A stretch of 64,000 nucleotides of DNA, from positions 3,398,501-3,462,500 of the forward strand of contig NZ_JARKIN010000001.1 in NCBI RefSeq assembly GCF_029351045.1, written 5' to 3'. The position numbers and the translations under genes were made by a program. This DNA comes from Streptomyces sp. WMMB303 (GTDB lineage: Bacteria; Actinomycetota; Actinomycetes; Streptomycetales; Streptomycetaceae). Shown piece after piece: positions 16,859-25,239 of the stretch. Position 1 is the stretch's first letter. Each line of letters begins with the position of its first letter. The notes under the pieces were generated by a model that ran no database searches, was not told the DNA's origin, and saw nothing but the letters and a program-made list of their open reading frames with translations.

Positions 16859-19567
16859 TCAGGTCTGGGCCATGTCGACGAAGCGGGAGTAGTGGCCCTG
16901 GAAGGCGACCGTGATGGTGGCGGTGGGGCCGTTGCGGTGCTTGGCGACGATGAGGTCCGCCTCGCCCGCGCGCGGGGACTCCTTCTCGTAGGCGTCCTCG
17001 CGGTGCAGCAGGATCACCATGTCCGCGTCCTGCTCGATGGAGCCGGACTCACGCAGGTCGGAGACCATCGGCTTCTTGTCGGTGCGCTGTTCGGGTCCCC
17101 GGTTGAGCTGGGAGAGGGCGATGACCGGGACTTCCAGCTCCTTGGCCAGCAGCTTGAGGTTACGGGACATCTCCGAGACCTCCTGCTGACGGCTCTCGGG
17201 GCGGCGGGAGCCGCCCGTCTGCATCAGCTGGAGGTAGTCGATGACGATCAGCTGGAGGTCGTTGCGCTGCTTGAGGCGGCGGCACTTGGCGCGGATCTCC
17301 ATCATCGACAGGTTCGGCGAGTCGTCGATGTACAGGGGCGCGTCGGTGACCTGCGGCATCTGACGGGCCAGCCGGGTCCAGTCCTCGTCCGTCATCGAAC
17401 CCGAGCGCATGTGGTGCAGCGCCACCCGGGCCTCGGCGGACAGCAGGCGCATCGCGATCTCGTTGCGGCCCATCTCCAGGGAGAAGATCACGCTGGGCAT
17501 GGTGTGCTTGATGGAGCAGGCGCGGGCGAAGTCCAGGGCGAGGGTGGAGTTGTGCGTGGGCACCATCGCCCGACCGGCCAGATAGAGGCTGTCGGCATTG
17601 TCCACCTGCACGCAGCGCACCGGAACGCTGGGCACCGGGCGCACCTCGGTGATGAACCGGGCATCCGCACGGGGGGCGTGTGCCGGCCTGCGCTCCTTGT
17701 GGAGCAGCCGCTTCCGCTCCAGCCGGAAGACCTCGTCGGGGGTGGTGAAGGTGATCTCGTGGAGCACCGGGCCCGTCGGGGAGTCCACGCGGGGGCCGTG
17801 GTCCTCGCAGAGGCCCTGGCCTTCGTGCTCCTCGTCCCCGCCCCCGTCCCGCAGCCGGCGGGTGGTCCAGGCGCAGCGGTAGCCGAGACCGAGCAGCAGT
17901 TCGCGGAAGTCCTCGGCGAACTGCCGACGGGTGACGGCGAAGCTGACGGCGCCCGCTTCTCCGACCGTGCCGTGGGTGTCCAGCAGTCCGGCCAGGAGCG
18001 CCCGGCGCTGGGGCTCGGAGGCCCGCAGATAGCTCCGCGGGATGCGCTTGCTCTCCGTCATCCCCATCGTACGGAGAACCGTCCGGGCGCTCCCGGACGG
18101 CACCGGAGCGCCGGGCGGGTGGAACGCGTGGCTCGATGTGTGGCCGATCCGGGAGGTGGCGTATCCGTCGGCTCCGAGCTGGAGCAGCACCTCGGGTTCG
18201 TCGGTGGTGACCCGGAGCGTGTCGGCTGCCCCGTCGTCGTCGGTGGCGCTGTCGACGTCGAAGGCCACGTCGCCGTCGGGGGATCCGCCGAGCCAGGCGC
18301 CCAGGCTGTACGGCGCGAGCGGCAGTTGGCGCTCCGGCAGGTCCAGCGGGGCCGTGTTCCGCACCGAGTGGTCGAGGCGGCGGTCGGACGTGGAGTGCAG
18401 CGTCTCGGCGAGCTGCCGGGTGGTGCGCACCGCCGGGAGGTCCTGCGGGGGCCGGCCGTCGCCGCTGCGGGCCGCTTCCCGCGCGGCCCGGCGGGAGGCA
18501 CGGGTGTCCGTGAGCCACTGGTGCTCGGCGTCGGCGACGAGCACGGTGCCGTCGTCGAACCGGACCTCGTAGCAGGGACGGTCCGTCATGACCTCGGTGG
18601 CGGCGGTGACGCGGGTGGCGCGGCCGTGCGCGTCCAGCAGCCGCTCCCCGACCTTCACCTCGCCCATCGTCGTCCACCCGGAGGGGGTGGGGAGGGGCGT
18701 GTCCAGCGCGAGGGCCTTGCCCATGGCGGGACGGGCGGCGATGACGATCATCTGGCCGGGGTGCAGGCCGTTGGTGAGCGAGTCGAGGTCGGTGAAGCCG
18801 GTGGGGACGCCGGTCATCTGGCCGCTGCGGGAGCCGATGGCCTCGATCTCGTCGAGGGCGCCCTCCATGATGTCGCCGAGCGGAAGGTAGTCCTCGGAGG
18901 TGCGCTGCTCGGTGACGGCGTAGATCTCGGCCTGTGCGCCGTTGACGATGTCGTCCACGTCGCCGTCCGCCGCATAGCCCATCTGGGTGATGCGGGTGCC
19001 GGCCTCGACCAGGCGGCGCAGGATGGCGCGTTCGTGGACGATCTCCGCGTAGTACTCGGCGTTGGCCGCGGTGGGGACGGCCTGGACCAGCGCCTGGACG
19101 TAGCCGGGGCCGCCGACCCGGGCGATCTCCCCGCGCCGGGTGAGTTCGGCGGTGACGGTGATGGGGTCGGCGGGCTCGCCCTTGGCGTAGAGGTCGAGGA
19201 TGGCCTGGTAGACCGTCTCGTGCGCCGGGCGGTAGAAGTCGACGCCCTTGAGGACCTCGACCACGTCGGCGATGGCGTCCTTGGACAGCAGCATGCCGCC
19301 GAGGACGGATTTCTCCGCCTCCAGGTCCTGCGGGGGCACCCGCTCGAACCCGCCTGCCGGGCCCTCGGCTCCGCGGTCGTGCTGCTCGGGCAGGCCGGGT
19401 CCGGAGCGCTCCGCGCCGGGGCCGGAGCGGGAGCCGCCCGGCCCGCCGTTGCTTCCGCTGCCGTTGCGCCTGCGGCTCTGCGGCGGCTGCGCCGTCAGGG
19501 CGAAGCCCTCCTCGGTGGCGAGGTCGGCGGCCCAGGGGTCCTCCACGTGCTCGGGCTGCTGGGTCAC
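16859..19567 (-). CDS. dnaB: Replicative DNA helicase DnaB, interrupted by an intein
   Basis: 902-residue precursor from the GTG at 19567, preceded by GGGAGGAGGCGAAG. Residues 80-185 are the N-terminal DnaB domain (PPQDLEAEKSVLGGMLL) and the RecA-like motor starts about residue 250 (TGFTDLDSLTNGLHPGQMIVIAARPAMGK). The intein at residues 285-673 splits the Walker A loop between GK and S; the helicase resumes STLALDFARACS, with Walker B LQLIVIDYLQLM and DnaB motif ALSQLNRGPEQR. Without the intein the protein is about 513 aa, plus an actinobacterial Gly/Ser-rich insert at 35-75. Splicing must occur for helicase activity. It unwinds DNA at the replication fork. It is transcribed alone; rplI lies upstream beyond the MATE gene. 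Confidence 0.97.
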   Translation of the reverse strand: MTQQPEHVEDPWAADLATEEGFALTAQPPQSRRRNGSGSNGGPGGSRSGPGAERSGPGLPEQHDRGAEGPAGGFERVPPQDLEAEKSVLGGMLLSKDAIADVVEVLKGVDFYRPAHETVYQAILDLYAKGEPADPITVTAELTRRGEIARVGGPGYVQALVQAVPTAANAEYYAEIVHERAILRRLVEAGTRITQMGYAADGDVDDIVNGAQAEIYAVTEQRTSEDYLPLGDIMEGALDEIEAIGSRSGQMTGVPTGFTDLDSLTNGLHPGQMIVIAARPAMGKALALDTPLPTPSGWTTMGEVKVGERLLDAHGRATRVTAATEVMTDRPCYEVRFDDGTVLVADAEHQWLTDTRASRRAAREAARSGDGRPPQDLPAVRTTRQLAETLHSTSDRRLDHSVRNTAPLDLPERQLPLAPYSLGAWLGGSPDGDVAFDVDSATDDDGAADTLRVTTDEPEVLLQLGADGYATSRIGHTSSHAFHPPGAPVPSGSARTVLRTMGMTESKRIPRSYLRASEPQRRALLAGLLDTHGTVGEAGAVSFAVTRRQFAEDFRELLLGLGYRCAWTTRRLRDGGGDEEHEGQGLCEDHGPRVDSPTGPVLHEITFTTPDEVFRLERKRLLHKERRPAHAPRADARFITEVRPVPSVPVRCVQVDNADSLYLAGRAMVPTHNSTLALDFARACSIKHTMPSVIFSLEMGRNEIAMRLLSAEARVALHHMRSGSMTDEDWTRLARQMPQVTDAPLYIDDSPNLSMMEIRAKCRRLKQRNDLQLIVIDYLQLMQTGGSRRPESRQQEVSEMSRNLKLLAKELEVPVIALSQLNRGPEQRTDKKPMVSDLRESGSIEQDADMVILLHREDAYEKESPRAGEADLIVAKHRNGPTATITVAFQGHYSRFVDMAQT
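17549..18715 (-). mobile_element. Class 3 type intein with LAGLIDADG endonuclease domain in DnaB
   Basis: 389 residues (DnaB precursor 285-673). It starts with Ala, not Cys/Ser/Thr, so ordinary N-S acyl shift chemistry is impossible. It ends MVPTHN followed by extein Ser674. The class 3 WCT set is present: Trp351 in block B (DAEHQW), Cys652 in block F (VRCVQVDNADSLYLAG) and Thr671 in block G (PTHN). An endonuclease region is seen at YSLGAWLGGSPDGD (block C, about 420-433) and ALLAGLLDTHGTV (block E, 523-535). The insertion point, GK/S of Walker A, is the DnaB-b site used by other inteins. The first endonuclease motif lacks the expected Asp after WLG. Confidence 0.92.
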
Positions 19568-19761
19568 CCCGCTTCGCCTCCTCCCACAGGTCCCGTCGTA
19601 GGGCACAGTCTTACGGCACAGCACTGACAAACGCTGGCAATCGGGCCGCCCGGCCCGGGTCACGGCGCGTCGCTGCGACGGTGTGGAAAGGGGAAACGCT
19701 GAAAACGGGCTGCACGGGCGCTGGTACACCGTAGGTGGCCCGCACGGTTCAGCCAATCACC

Positions 19762-19851
19762 TTATCCACAGGGTGGTGTGGACAGTCGGGGTCAACCTGT
19801 GGAGAAGCCGCCGAAAGCTGTGCACGAGTCGGGGGACAGTGCTGTGGATTA
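19762..19851. promoter_or_regulatory. Cluster of DnaA-box-like sites between dnaB and MATE gene
   Basis: Four sites in 90 bp: TTATCCACA on plus at 19762-19770 (identical to the E. coli R1-type box), CTGTCCACA on minus at 19777-19785, TTCTCCACA on minus at 19798-19806 and TAATCCACA on minus at 19843-19851. A fifth weaker one (ACATCCACA, minus) is TGTGGATGT at about 20017-20025. The cluster lies in the divergent promoter region of dnaB and the MATE gene (19568-20038), otherwise without visible genes. Confidence 0.6.
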
Positions 19852-20038
19852 CTTCCCAACCTCGCCAGGCCAGCTACTCTGACCTGCACTTTCACCGTCC
19901 ACGCCCTGTGCGGTGAAAAAACTTTCCGTCGGCACCCCCGGGAGGGTCACCGAGGGTGTTCGCGCCTGTCGCGTACACCGTAAAGTAAGTGTCACAAGCC
20001 AATTGTGCTCATTACCTGTGGATGTTTGGATCGAACCC

Positions 20039-21382
20039 ATGAGCCCCGCTTCCCCGACCACGCGCACCGCCGTGCGACGCCACGACCGTGAGATCATCGC
20101 GCTCGCCCTCCCCGCCTTCGGCGCACTCGTCGCGGAGCCCCTCTTCGTCATGGCCGACAGCGCCATCGTCGGCCACCTCGGCACCCCCCAGCTCGCCGGG
20201 CTCGGCGTCGCCGCGGCGCTGCTGCAGACCGGTGTGAACATCTTCGTCTTCCTCGCCTACGCCACCACCGCCGCCGTCGCCCGCCGGCTGGGCGCCGACG
20301 ATCTGCCCGCCGCACTCCGGCAGGGCCTCGACGGCATCTGGCTGGCGCTCCTGCTGGGCGGACTCGTCGTGGCAACCGTACTGCCCACGGCCCCCTGGCT
20401 GATCGACGCGTTCGGCGCCTCCCCGACCGCGGCGCCGCCCGGCACCACCTACCTGCGCATCAGCGCGCTCGGCATCCCGGCCATGCTCGTCGTCCTCGCC
20501 GCGACCGGCGTGCTGCGCGGCCTCCAGGACACCAGGACCCCGCTGTACGTGGCCGTCGGCGGGTTCAGCGCCAACGCGGCGCTCAACGCGCTGCTCGTCT
20601 ACGGCGCGGGACTCGGCATCGCCGGTTCCGCCTGGGGCACGGTGCTCGCGCAGTGGGGGATGGCCGCAGTCTATCTCACCGTGGTGGTGCGCGCCGCGCT
20701 GCGGCACCGCGCCTCGCTCCGTCCCGACCTCGCCGGGATCCGGGCCAGCGGGCGGGCCGGGGCCCCGCTGCTGATCCGGACGCTCTCGCTGCGCGCCGTT
20801 CTGCTGATCGCCACCGTGGTGGCGGCACGCATGGGCGACGCCGACATCGCGGCCCACCAGATCACCCTCACCCTCTGGTCGCTGCTCGCCTTCGCGCTGG
20901 ACGCCATCGCCATCGCCGGTCAGGCCATCATCGGGCGCTGTCTCGGCGCCTCCGACGCCGAGGGCGCCACGGCGGCCTGCCGGCGGATGGTGCTGTGGGG
21001 CGTGGTCTCCGGGGTGGTGCTGGGGGCGCTGGTCGCACTGGTGCGGCCGCTGTTCATGCCGCTGTTCACGACGGACCAGAGCGTGATCGACCAGCTCACC
21101 CCGGTACTGCTGGTGGTGGCCGTCACCCAGCCGATCGCGGGCGTGGTGTTCGTGCTCGACGGGGTGCTCATGGGCGCCGGGGACGGCCCCTACCTGGCGG
21201 GCGCCATGCTGGTCACCCTGGCGGTCTTCGCGCCGGTCGCGCTGGCGGTACCGGCGCTCGGCGGCGGGCTCACCTCGCTGTGGTGGACGGTCGCCGGACT
21301 GATGATGGCCACCCGGCTGGTCACCCTGGCTCTGCGGGCCCGCTCGGGGCGCTGGGCCGTCACCGGCGCGGTACGCGCCTGA
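20039..21382 (+). CDS. MATE-family multidrug/Na+ efflux transporter (DinF-like)
   Basis: About 447 aa with twelve hydrophobic helices in two MATE halves. Characteristic segments are EIIALALPAFGALVAEPLFVMADSAIVGHLGTPQLAGLG near the N-terminus (MATE block with a conserved Asp and PLFVM), the linker GVLRGLQDTRTPLYVAVGGF, and the second repeat AHQITLTLWSLLAFALDAIAIAGQAIIG. Such transporters export cationic drugs or metabolites against Na+/H+. The ATG at 20039 is chosen; an upstream extension lacks homology and carries the DnaA-box-like sequences. It is divergent from dnaB and is followed by a terminator at 21457-21500. Confidence 0.9.
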   Translation: MSPASPTTRTAVRRHDREIIALALPAFGALVAEPLFVMADSAIVGHLGTPQLAGLGVAAALLQTGVNIFVFLAYATTAAVARRLGADDLPAALRQGLDGIWLALLLGGLVVATVLPTAPWLIDAFGASPTAAPPGTTYLRISALGIPAMLVVLAATGVLRGLQDTRTPLYVAVGGFSANAALNALLVYGAGLGIAGSAWGTVLAQWGMAAVYLTVVVRAALRHRASLRPDLAGIRASGRAGAPLLIRTLSLRAVLLIATVVAARMGDADIAAHQITLTLWSLLAFALDAIAIAGQAIIGRCLGASDAEGATAACRRMVLWGVVSGVVLGALVALVRPLFMPLFTTDQSVIDQLTPVLLVVAVTQPIAGVVFVLDGVLMGAGDGPYLAGAMLVTLAVFAPVALAVPALGGGLTSLWWTVAGLMMATRLVTLALRARSGRWAVTGAVRA

Positions 21383-21456
21383 CGGGCGGGCCGGGTGGAG
21401 GCGCCTGACGGAGGCGGGGCGCCTGGGTACGACGCGGCTGAGGCGGCCCCGGTACG

Positions 21457-21500
21457 ACGCAGCAGGGCGCACCCCCGGAAGGGAGTGCGCCCTGCTGCGT
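21457..21500. terminator. Bidirectional terminator between MATE gene and rplI
   Basis: Perfect 16-bp stem: ACGCAGCAGGGCGCAC (21457-21472) with GTGCGCCCTGCTGCGT (21485-21500), loop 12 nt. It lies between convergent genes and can serve both. Confidence 0.8.
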
Positions 21501-21558
21501 GTCTCAACCGGCTGAGGCCGGCCGCGGCCGGCCTCAGCCATCCCCGTCGCGCGCGGCG

Positions 21559-22005
21559 TCAGGCCGCTGCGACGTCGACGCCTACCGTGGCGGTCACATC
21601 GGCGTGCAGCCGCACGGCGACCTGGTGGGCGCCCAGCGACTTGATGGGCGAGCCCACCTCGATGCGGCGCTTGTCCACGTCGGGGCCGCCGGACGCCTTG
21701 ATGGCGTCGGCGATGTCCGCCTGGGTGACGGAGCCGAACAGCCGGCCCTGCTCCCCGGCGCGCACCGTGAGGCCGACGCGCAGGCTCTCGAGCCGGCTCT
21801 TGATCTCGTCGGCCTGCTCGATCGTCGCGATCTCGCGGATCTTGCGGGCGCGGCGGATCTGCTCGACGTCCTTCTCGCCGCCCTTGGTCCAGCGGATCGC
21901 GAAACCGCGCGGGACCAGGTAGTTGCGGGCGTAGCCGTCCTTCACCTCGACGACGTCGCCGGCGGCACCGAGGCCGGAGACCTCGTTGGTCAGGATGATC
22001 TTCAT
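21559..22005 (-). CDS. rplI: 50S ribosomal protein L9
   Basis: 148 aa, normal L9 length. The N-terminal signature [36 protein letters not shown] is intact and a long helix ([16 protein letters not shown]) links it to the C-terminal domain. L9 binds 23S rRNA domain V near the L1 stalk and helps keep the reading frame. It is the last gene of rpsF-ssb-rpsR-rplI on the minus strand, 18 bp downstream of rpsR, and is preceded by GGGAAGGGTG. Confidence 0.98.
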   Translation of the reverse strand: MKIILTNEVSGLGAAGDVVEVKDGYARNYLVPRGFAIRWTKGGEKDVEQIRRARKIREIATIEQADEIKSRLESLRVGLTVRAGEQGRLFGSVTQADIADAIKASGGPDVDKRRIEVGSPIKSLGAHQVAVRLHADVTATVGVDVAAA

Positions 22006-22023
22006 GGTGTGGTCACCCTTCCC

Positions 22024-22260
22024 TTATCGCGCGGTCGAGGTGTAGGGCAGCAGCGCCATCTCACGGCTGTTCTTGACGGCCGTGGCGACGTCGCGCTGGT
22101 GCTGGGTGCAGTTGCCGGTGACCCGGCGGGCACGGATCTTGCCGCGGTCGGAGATGAACTTCCGCAGCAGGTTCGTGTCCTTGTAGTCGACGTAGGAGAT
22201 CTTCTCCTTGCAGAACACGCAAACCTTCTTCTTCGGCTTGCGAGCAGGCGGCTTCGCCAT
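22024..22260 (-). CDS. rpsR: 30S ribosomal protein S18
   Basis: 78 aa. Sequence [35 protein letters not shown] is the S18 N-terminus; CVFC and a later Cys in GNCTQHQ mark the zinc-binding (C+) form, which in Streptomyces usually coexists with a Zur-controlled Cys-free paralogue elsewhere. S18 pairs with S6 on the 30S platform, and the S6 gene (rpsF) lies in the same operon two genes upstream. Start preceded by ATAGGAGTAGAGAC. Confidence 0.98.
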   Translation of the reverse strand: MAKPPARKPKKKVCVFCKEKISYVDYKDTNLLRKFISDRGKIRARRVTGNCTQHQRDVATAVKNSREMALLPYTSTAR

Positions 22261-22283
22261 GTCTCTACTCCTATGAGTTTCGC

Positions 22284-22868
22284 TCAGAAGGGTGGCTCGT
22301 CCGAGTAGCCGCCACCGTTGCCCCCGCCGGGGGCACCGCCCCAGTTGCCGCCGCCGCCCTGGCCGCCTCCGGCCGGGCCGGTGGCCCACGGGTCGTTCGC
22401 GGGGCCGCCGCCCTGGCCGCCCTGGCCACCGGGGCCGCCGCCCCAGTTGCCGCCGCCGCCCTGGCCGCCGCCACCGCCGAAGCCGCCGCCCTGGCCGCCG
22501 CGGCCGGTGGTCTTGGTGACCTTGGCCGTGGCGTTGCGGAGGCTGGCGCCGACCTCGTCGACGTCCAGCTCGTAGACCGTGCGCTTGATCCCCTCACGGT
22601 CCTCGTACGAGCGCTGCTTGAGGCGGCCCTGCACGATGACGCGGGTGCCCTTGGTGAGGGACTCGGCGACGTTCTCCGCCGCCTGCCGCCAGACCGAGCA
22701 GGTCAGGAACAGGCTCTCGCCGTCCTTCCACTCGTTGGTCTGCCGGTCGAAGGTGCGGGGGGTGGACGCGACACGGAACTTCGCGACCGCCGCACCGGAG
22801 GGGGTGAAGCGCAGCTCGGGGTCGTCGACGAGATTGCCGACGACCGTGATGACGGTCTCGCCTGCCAT
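22284..22868 (-). CDS. ssb: Single-stranded DNA-binding protein
   Basis: 194 aa. OB fold in residues 1-110 ([23 protein letters not shown] start: [18 protein letters not shown], then [24 protein letters not shown]). A long Gly/Gln/Asn/Trp-rich linker (about 120-185) leads to the acidic partner-binding tip DEPPF. SSB coats single-stranded DNA at the fork and recruits replication and repair proteins. The Gly-rich linker is encoded by imperfect GC-rich repeats (22310-22500). Located between rpsF and rpsR as in most actinobacteria. Confidence 0.98.
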   Translation of the reverse strand: MAGETVITVVGNLVDDPELRFTPSGAAVAKFRVASTPRTFDRQTNEWKDGESLFLTCSVWRQAAENVAESLTKGTRVIVQGRLKQRSYEDREGIKRTVYELDVDEVGASLRNATAKVTKTTGRGGQGGGFGGGGGQGGGGNWGGGPGGQGGQGGGPANDPWATGPAGGGQGGGGNWGGAPGGGNGGGYSDEPPF

Positions 22869-22957
22869 GGGTGAACCTCTCGGCGTGCTGCTGGCTGCTG
22901 TGGTGCCTGGTGGTGCTCGGTGGTGCTGTGGTGCTCGGTGCTACTCGGGAGTCGGCC

Positions 22958-23248
22958 TCAGTGGGTCGACGGGCGCAGGACCTTGGTCCGCAGGACGGAC
23001 TCGTTCAGGTTCATCTGCCGGTCGAGCTCCTTGACCACAGCGGGCTCGGCCTGCATGTCGATGACCGAGTAGATGCCCTCGGGCTTCTTGTTGATCTCGT
23101 AGGAGAGACGACGACGGCCCCAGGTGTCGACCTTCTCGACCTTGCCGTTGCCCTCGCGGACGACGGAAAGGAAGCTCTCGATCAGGGGGGAGACAGCGCG
23201 CTCCTCCAGATCGGGGTCGAGGATGACCATCACCTCGTAGTGACGCAT
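22958..23248 (-). CDS. rpsF: 30S ribosomal protein S6
   Basis: 96 aa beginning [19 protein letters not shown], with the ferredoxin-like S6 fold ([30 protein letters not shown]). S6 forms a heterodimer with S18 on the 30S platform. First gene of the operon rpsF-ssb-rpsR-rplI; the ATG at 23248 follows AGAGGAGGTGGG, a very strong ribosome site. The leader DNA upstream holds an 18-bp direct repeat. Confidence 0.98.
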   Translation of the reverse strand: MRHYEVMVILDPDLEERAVSPLIESFLSVVREGNGKVEKVDTWGRRRLSYEINKKPEGIYSVIDMQAEPAVVKELDRQMNLNESVLRTKVLRPSTH

Positions 23249-23310
23249 GTGGAACCCACCTCCTCTGGACTCAGCGGCCACGGTCGTTCCGTGGCAGGAG
23301 GGTCGTGATG

Positions 23311-23349
23311 CGTTTCCGCACCCGCGGGAGTCGTTTCCGCACCCGCGGG
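23311..23349. repeat. 18-bp tandem direct repeat upstream of rpsF
   Basis: CGTTTCCGCACCCGCGGG occurs at 23311-23328 and exactly again at 23332-23349, spaced by AGT, giving a 21-bp period. It lies in the leader/promoter region of the rpsF operon (23249-23527). It could be a regulator site or a short duplication. Confidence 0.5.
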
Positions 23350-23527
23350 GTGCAGACGGGCCAGCCTACCCGGCCACGGCCTTCCGGTTGAAATCCAGGG
23401 GTAACCCGGAGCAATCTGGACACCTCAGATGTGAGCGGCGTTACAGTCCGCGCCGCGCTTCCCCCGGGAGCCGCGTCCCCGCCCGGAGCCGCGTCACACT
23501 GTCCACAGCTGCGTCGGGAGGTGCCAC

Positions 23528-23830
23528 ATGGCACAGGCAGTGCGCTGGAACCATCCTTTCTCCTATCTGAACTCCGACGGCAAGCGGCATCCCGTGGAGA
23601 ACTCCTTCGCGAGCGTGACGCTGCTGCTGGGCGTAGTGGCCGTGATCACCGCATGGTGGCCGGGGCTGCACATGATCGGCTCGTGGGCGGGGCTGATCGG
23701 AATCCTCACCGGGGCCTGGGGCCAGTTCATCTCCGCGACGACAGGTGAGCGGTTCGTGACGATCATCGGGCTCGGCGCCGCGGCGGTCGGGTTCTACCTG
23801 GGCGTGGCGCACGGCGGCCTGGTGCCGTAG
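23528..23830 (+). CDS. Small integral membrane protein, unknown
   Basis: 100 aa. A short soluble N-terminus (MAQAVRWNHPFSYLNSDGKRH) precedes three hydrophobic segments (about 28-45, 48-65 and 75-95). No motif points to a function. The ATG is preceded by GGGAGGTGCCAC. It is divergent from the rpsF operon and stands alone before femX; related three-helix proteins are found in this position in Streptomyces, to my knowledge uncharacterised. Confidence 0.65.
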   Translation: MAQAVRWNHPFSYLNSDGKRHPVENSFASVTLLLGVVAVITAWWPGLHMIGSWAGLIGILTGAWGQFISATTGERFVTIIGLGAAAVGFYLGVAHGGLVP

Positions 23831-24024
23831 CCGCTGCCGTAGGACGGGCACAGCGCGCGGGTGCCGGGAGGCGCCCGCGCGGGAGCCGACGGGACAGGCC
23901 GCGCGGGAGCCGGTCGGGACGGCCCGAAACCGCCTCTCCGGCCAGGCCCTGGGCCGAACAGGGCGTCGCGGGGCACAGTAGGCTTCCCGGCGAGCATCGT
24001 CAGTTCCCGGAGGAGCGTCCCGCC

Positions 24025-25155
24025 ATGAGCCTGACCCTGAGGACCGTCAGCCGAGAGCAGCATCTGGCGTATATCCAGAGCCTGCCGTCGGCCAGCCACT
24101 GTCAGGTGCCCGCCTGGGCGGACGTCAAGAACGAGTGGCGCTCGGAAAGCCTGGGCTGGTTCGACGAGCGTACGGGCGAGATGGTGGGGGCCGGGCTGGT
24201 GCTCTACCGGCAGCTTCCGAAGGTCAAGCGCTACCTCGCGTATCTGCCCGAGGGCCCGGTGATCAATTGGTACGCGCCCAATCTGGACGAGTGGCTGCGC
24301 CCGATGCTCGACCACCTCAAGCAGCACGGCGCCTTCTCCGTGAAGATGGGCCCGCCCGTGGTGATCCGGCGCTGGGACGCGGCGGCCATCAAGAAGGGCA
24401 TCCAGGACCAGGACGTCAAGCGGCTGCGCGACATCGAGGCCACGCACATCGAGCCGCGCGCCTTCGAGGTGGCCGACAAGCTGCGCAAGATGGGCTGGCA
24501 GCAGGGTGAGGACGGCGGCGCGGGCTTCGGCGACGTGCAGCCGCGCTACGTCTTCCAGGTCCCGCTGGAGGGGCGCTCGCTGGAGGACGTGCACAAGAGT
24601 TTCAACCAGCTCTGGCGCCGCAACATCAAGAAGGCCGACAAGGCCGGGGTGCAGGTGGTCCAGGGCGACATGGCCAACCCGTACGACCTGGACGAGTGGC
24701 AGCGGCTGTACGAGATCACCGCCGAGCGCGACCGGTTCCGGCCCCGGCCCAAGGCGTACTTCCAGCGGATGTGGAACGTGCTGAACGCCGAGGACCCGCA
24801 GCGGATGCGGCTGTACTTCGCCGAGCACGAGGGCGAGCGCATCTCGGCCGCCACCATGCTGGTCGTCGGCGGTCACGTCTGGTATTCCTACGGCGCCTCC
24901 GCCAACCACAAGCGCGAGGTGCGACCGTCCAACGCGATGCAGTGGCGGATGCTCCAGGATGCCTACGCCCTGGGTGCGAGCGTGTACGACCTGCGCGGCA
25001 TCAGCGACTCGCTGGACGAGAACGACCATCTGTTCGGCCTGATCCAGTTCAAGGTCGGTACCGGTGGGCAGGCGGCCGAGTACCTCGGCGAGTGGGACTT
25101 CCCGCTCAACAAGCTGCTGCACAAGGCGCTCGACATGTACATGTCTCGTCGCTGA
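24025..25155 (+). CDS. FemX/FemAB-family peptidoglycan bridge aminoacyltransferase
   Basis: 376 aa with two GNAT-like halves as in FemABX: SLTLRTVSREQHLAYIQSLPSASHCQVPAWADVK at the start, YLPEGPVINWYAPN, LRKMGWQQGEDG, QLWRRNIKKADKAGVQV and the second-domain WYSYGASANHKREVRPSNAMQWRMLQDAYALGASVYDLRG. FemX uses aminoacyl-tRNA to add the first residue of the cross-bridge to lipid-linked muropeptide; in Streptomyces this is a Gly on LL-diaminopimelate. Start ATG at 24025 after GGAGGAGCG. The racemase-like gene follows after 84 bp and is probably in the same operon. Confidence 0.92.
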   Translation: MSLTLRTVSREQHLAYIQSLPSASHCQVPAWADVKNEWRSESLGWFDERTGEMVGAGLVLYRQLPKVKRYLAYLPEGPVINWYAPNLDEWLRPMLDHLKQHGAFSVKMGPPVVIRRWDAAAIKKGIQDQDVKRLRDIEATHIEPRAFEVADKLRKMGWQQGEDGGAGFGDVQPRYVFQVPLEGRSLEDVHKSFNQLWRRNIKKADKAGVQVVQGDMANPYDLDEWQRLYEITAERDRFRPRPKAYFQRMWNVLNAEDPQRMRLYFAEHEGERISAATMLVVGGHVWYSYGASANHKREVRPSNAMQWRMLQDAYALGASVYDLRGISDSLDENDHLFGLIQFKVGTGGQAAEYLGEWDFPLNKLLHKALDMYMSRR

Positions 25156-25239
25156 ACGCGCTCCCCGCGCCCGTCCGGGCTGTCCGCCCGACAGCACGAC
25201 CCCACCAGACGACCCCACCAGAAAGGTTCCGTACCGGCC

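Noticed and set aside
16817..19627. 936-residue plus-strand frame over dnaB
   Set aside because: Complement of dnaB and its intein; the minus-strand reading has all helicase and intein motifs.
22310..22500. Repeated GC-rich units resembling a short array
   Set aside because: They code for the Gly/Gln/Asn linker of SSB; not evenly spaced and without spacers, so no CRISPR.
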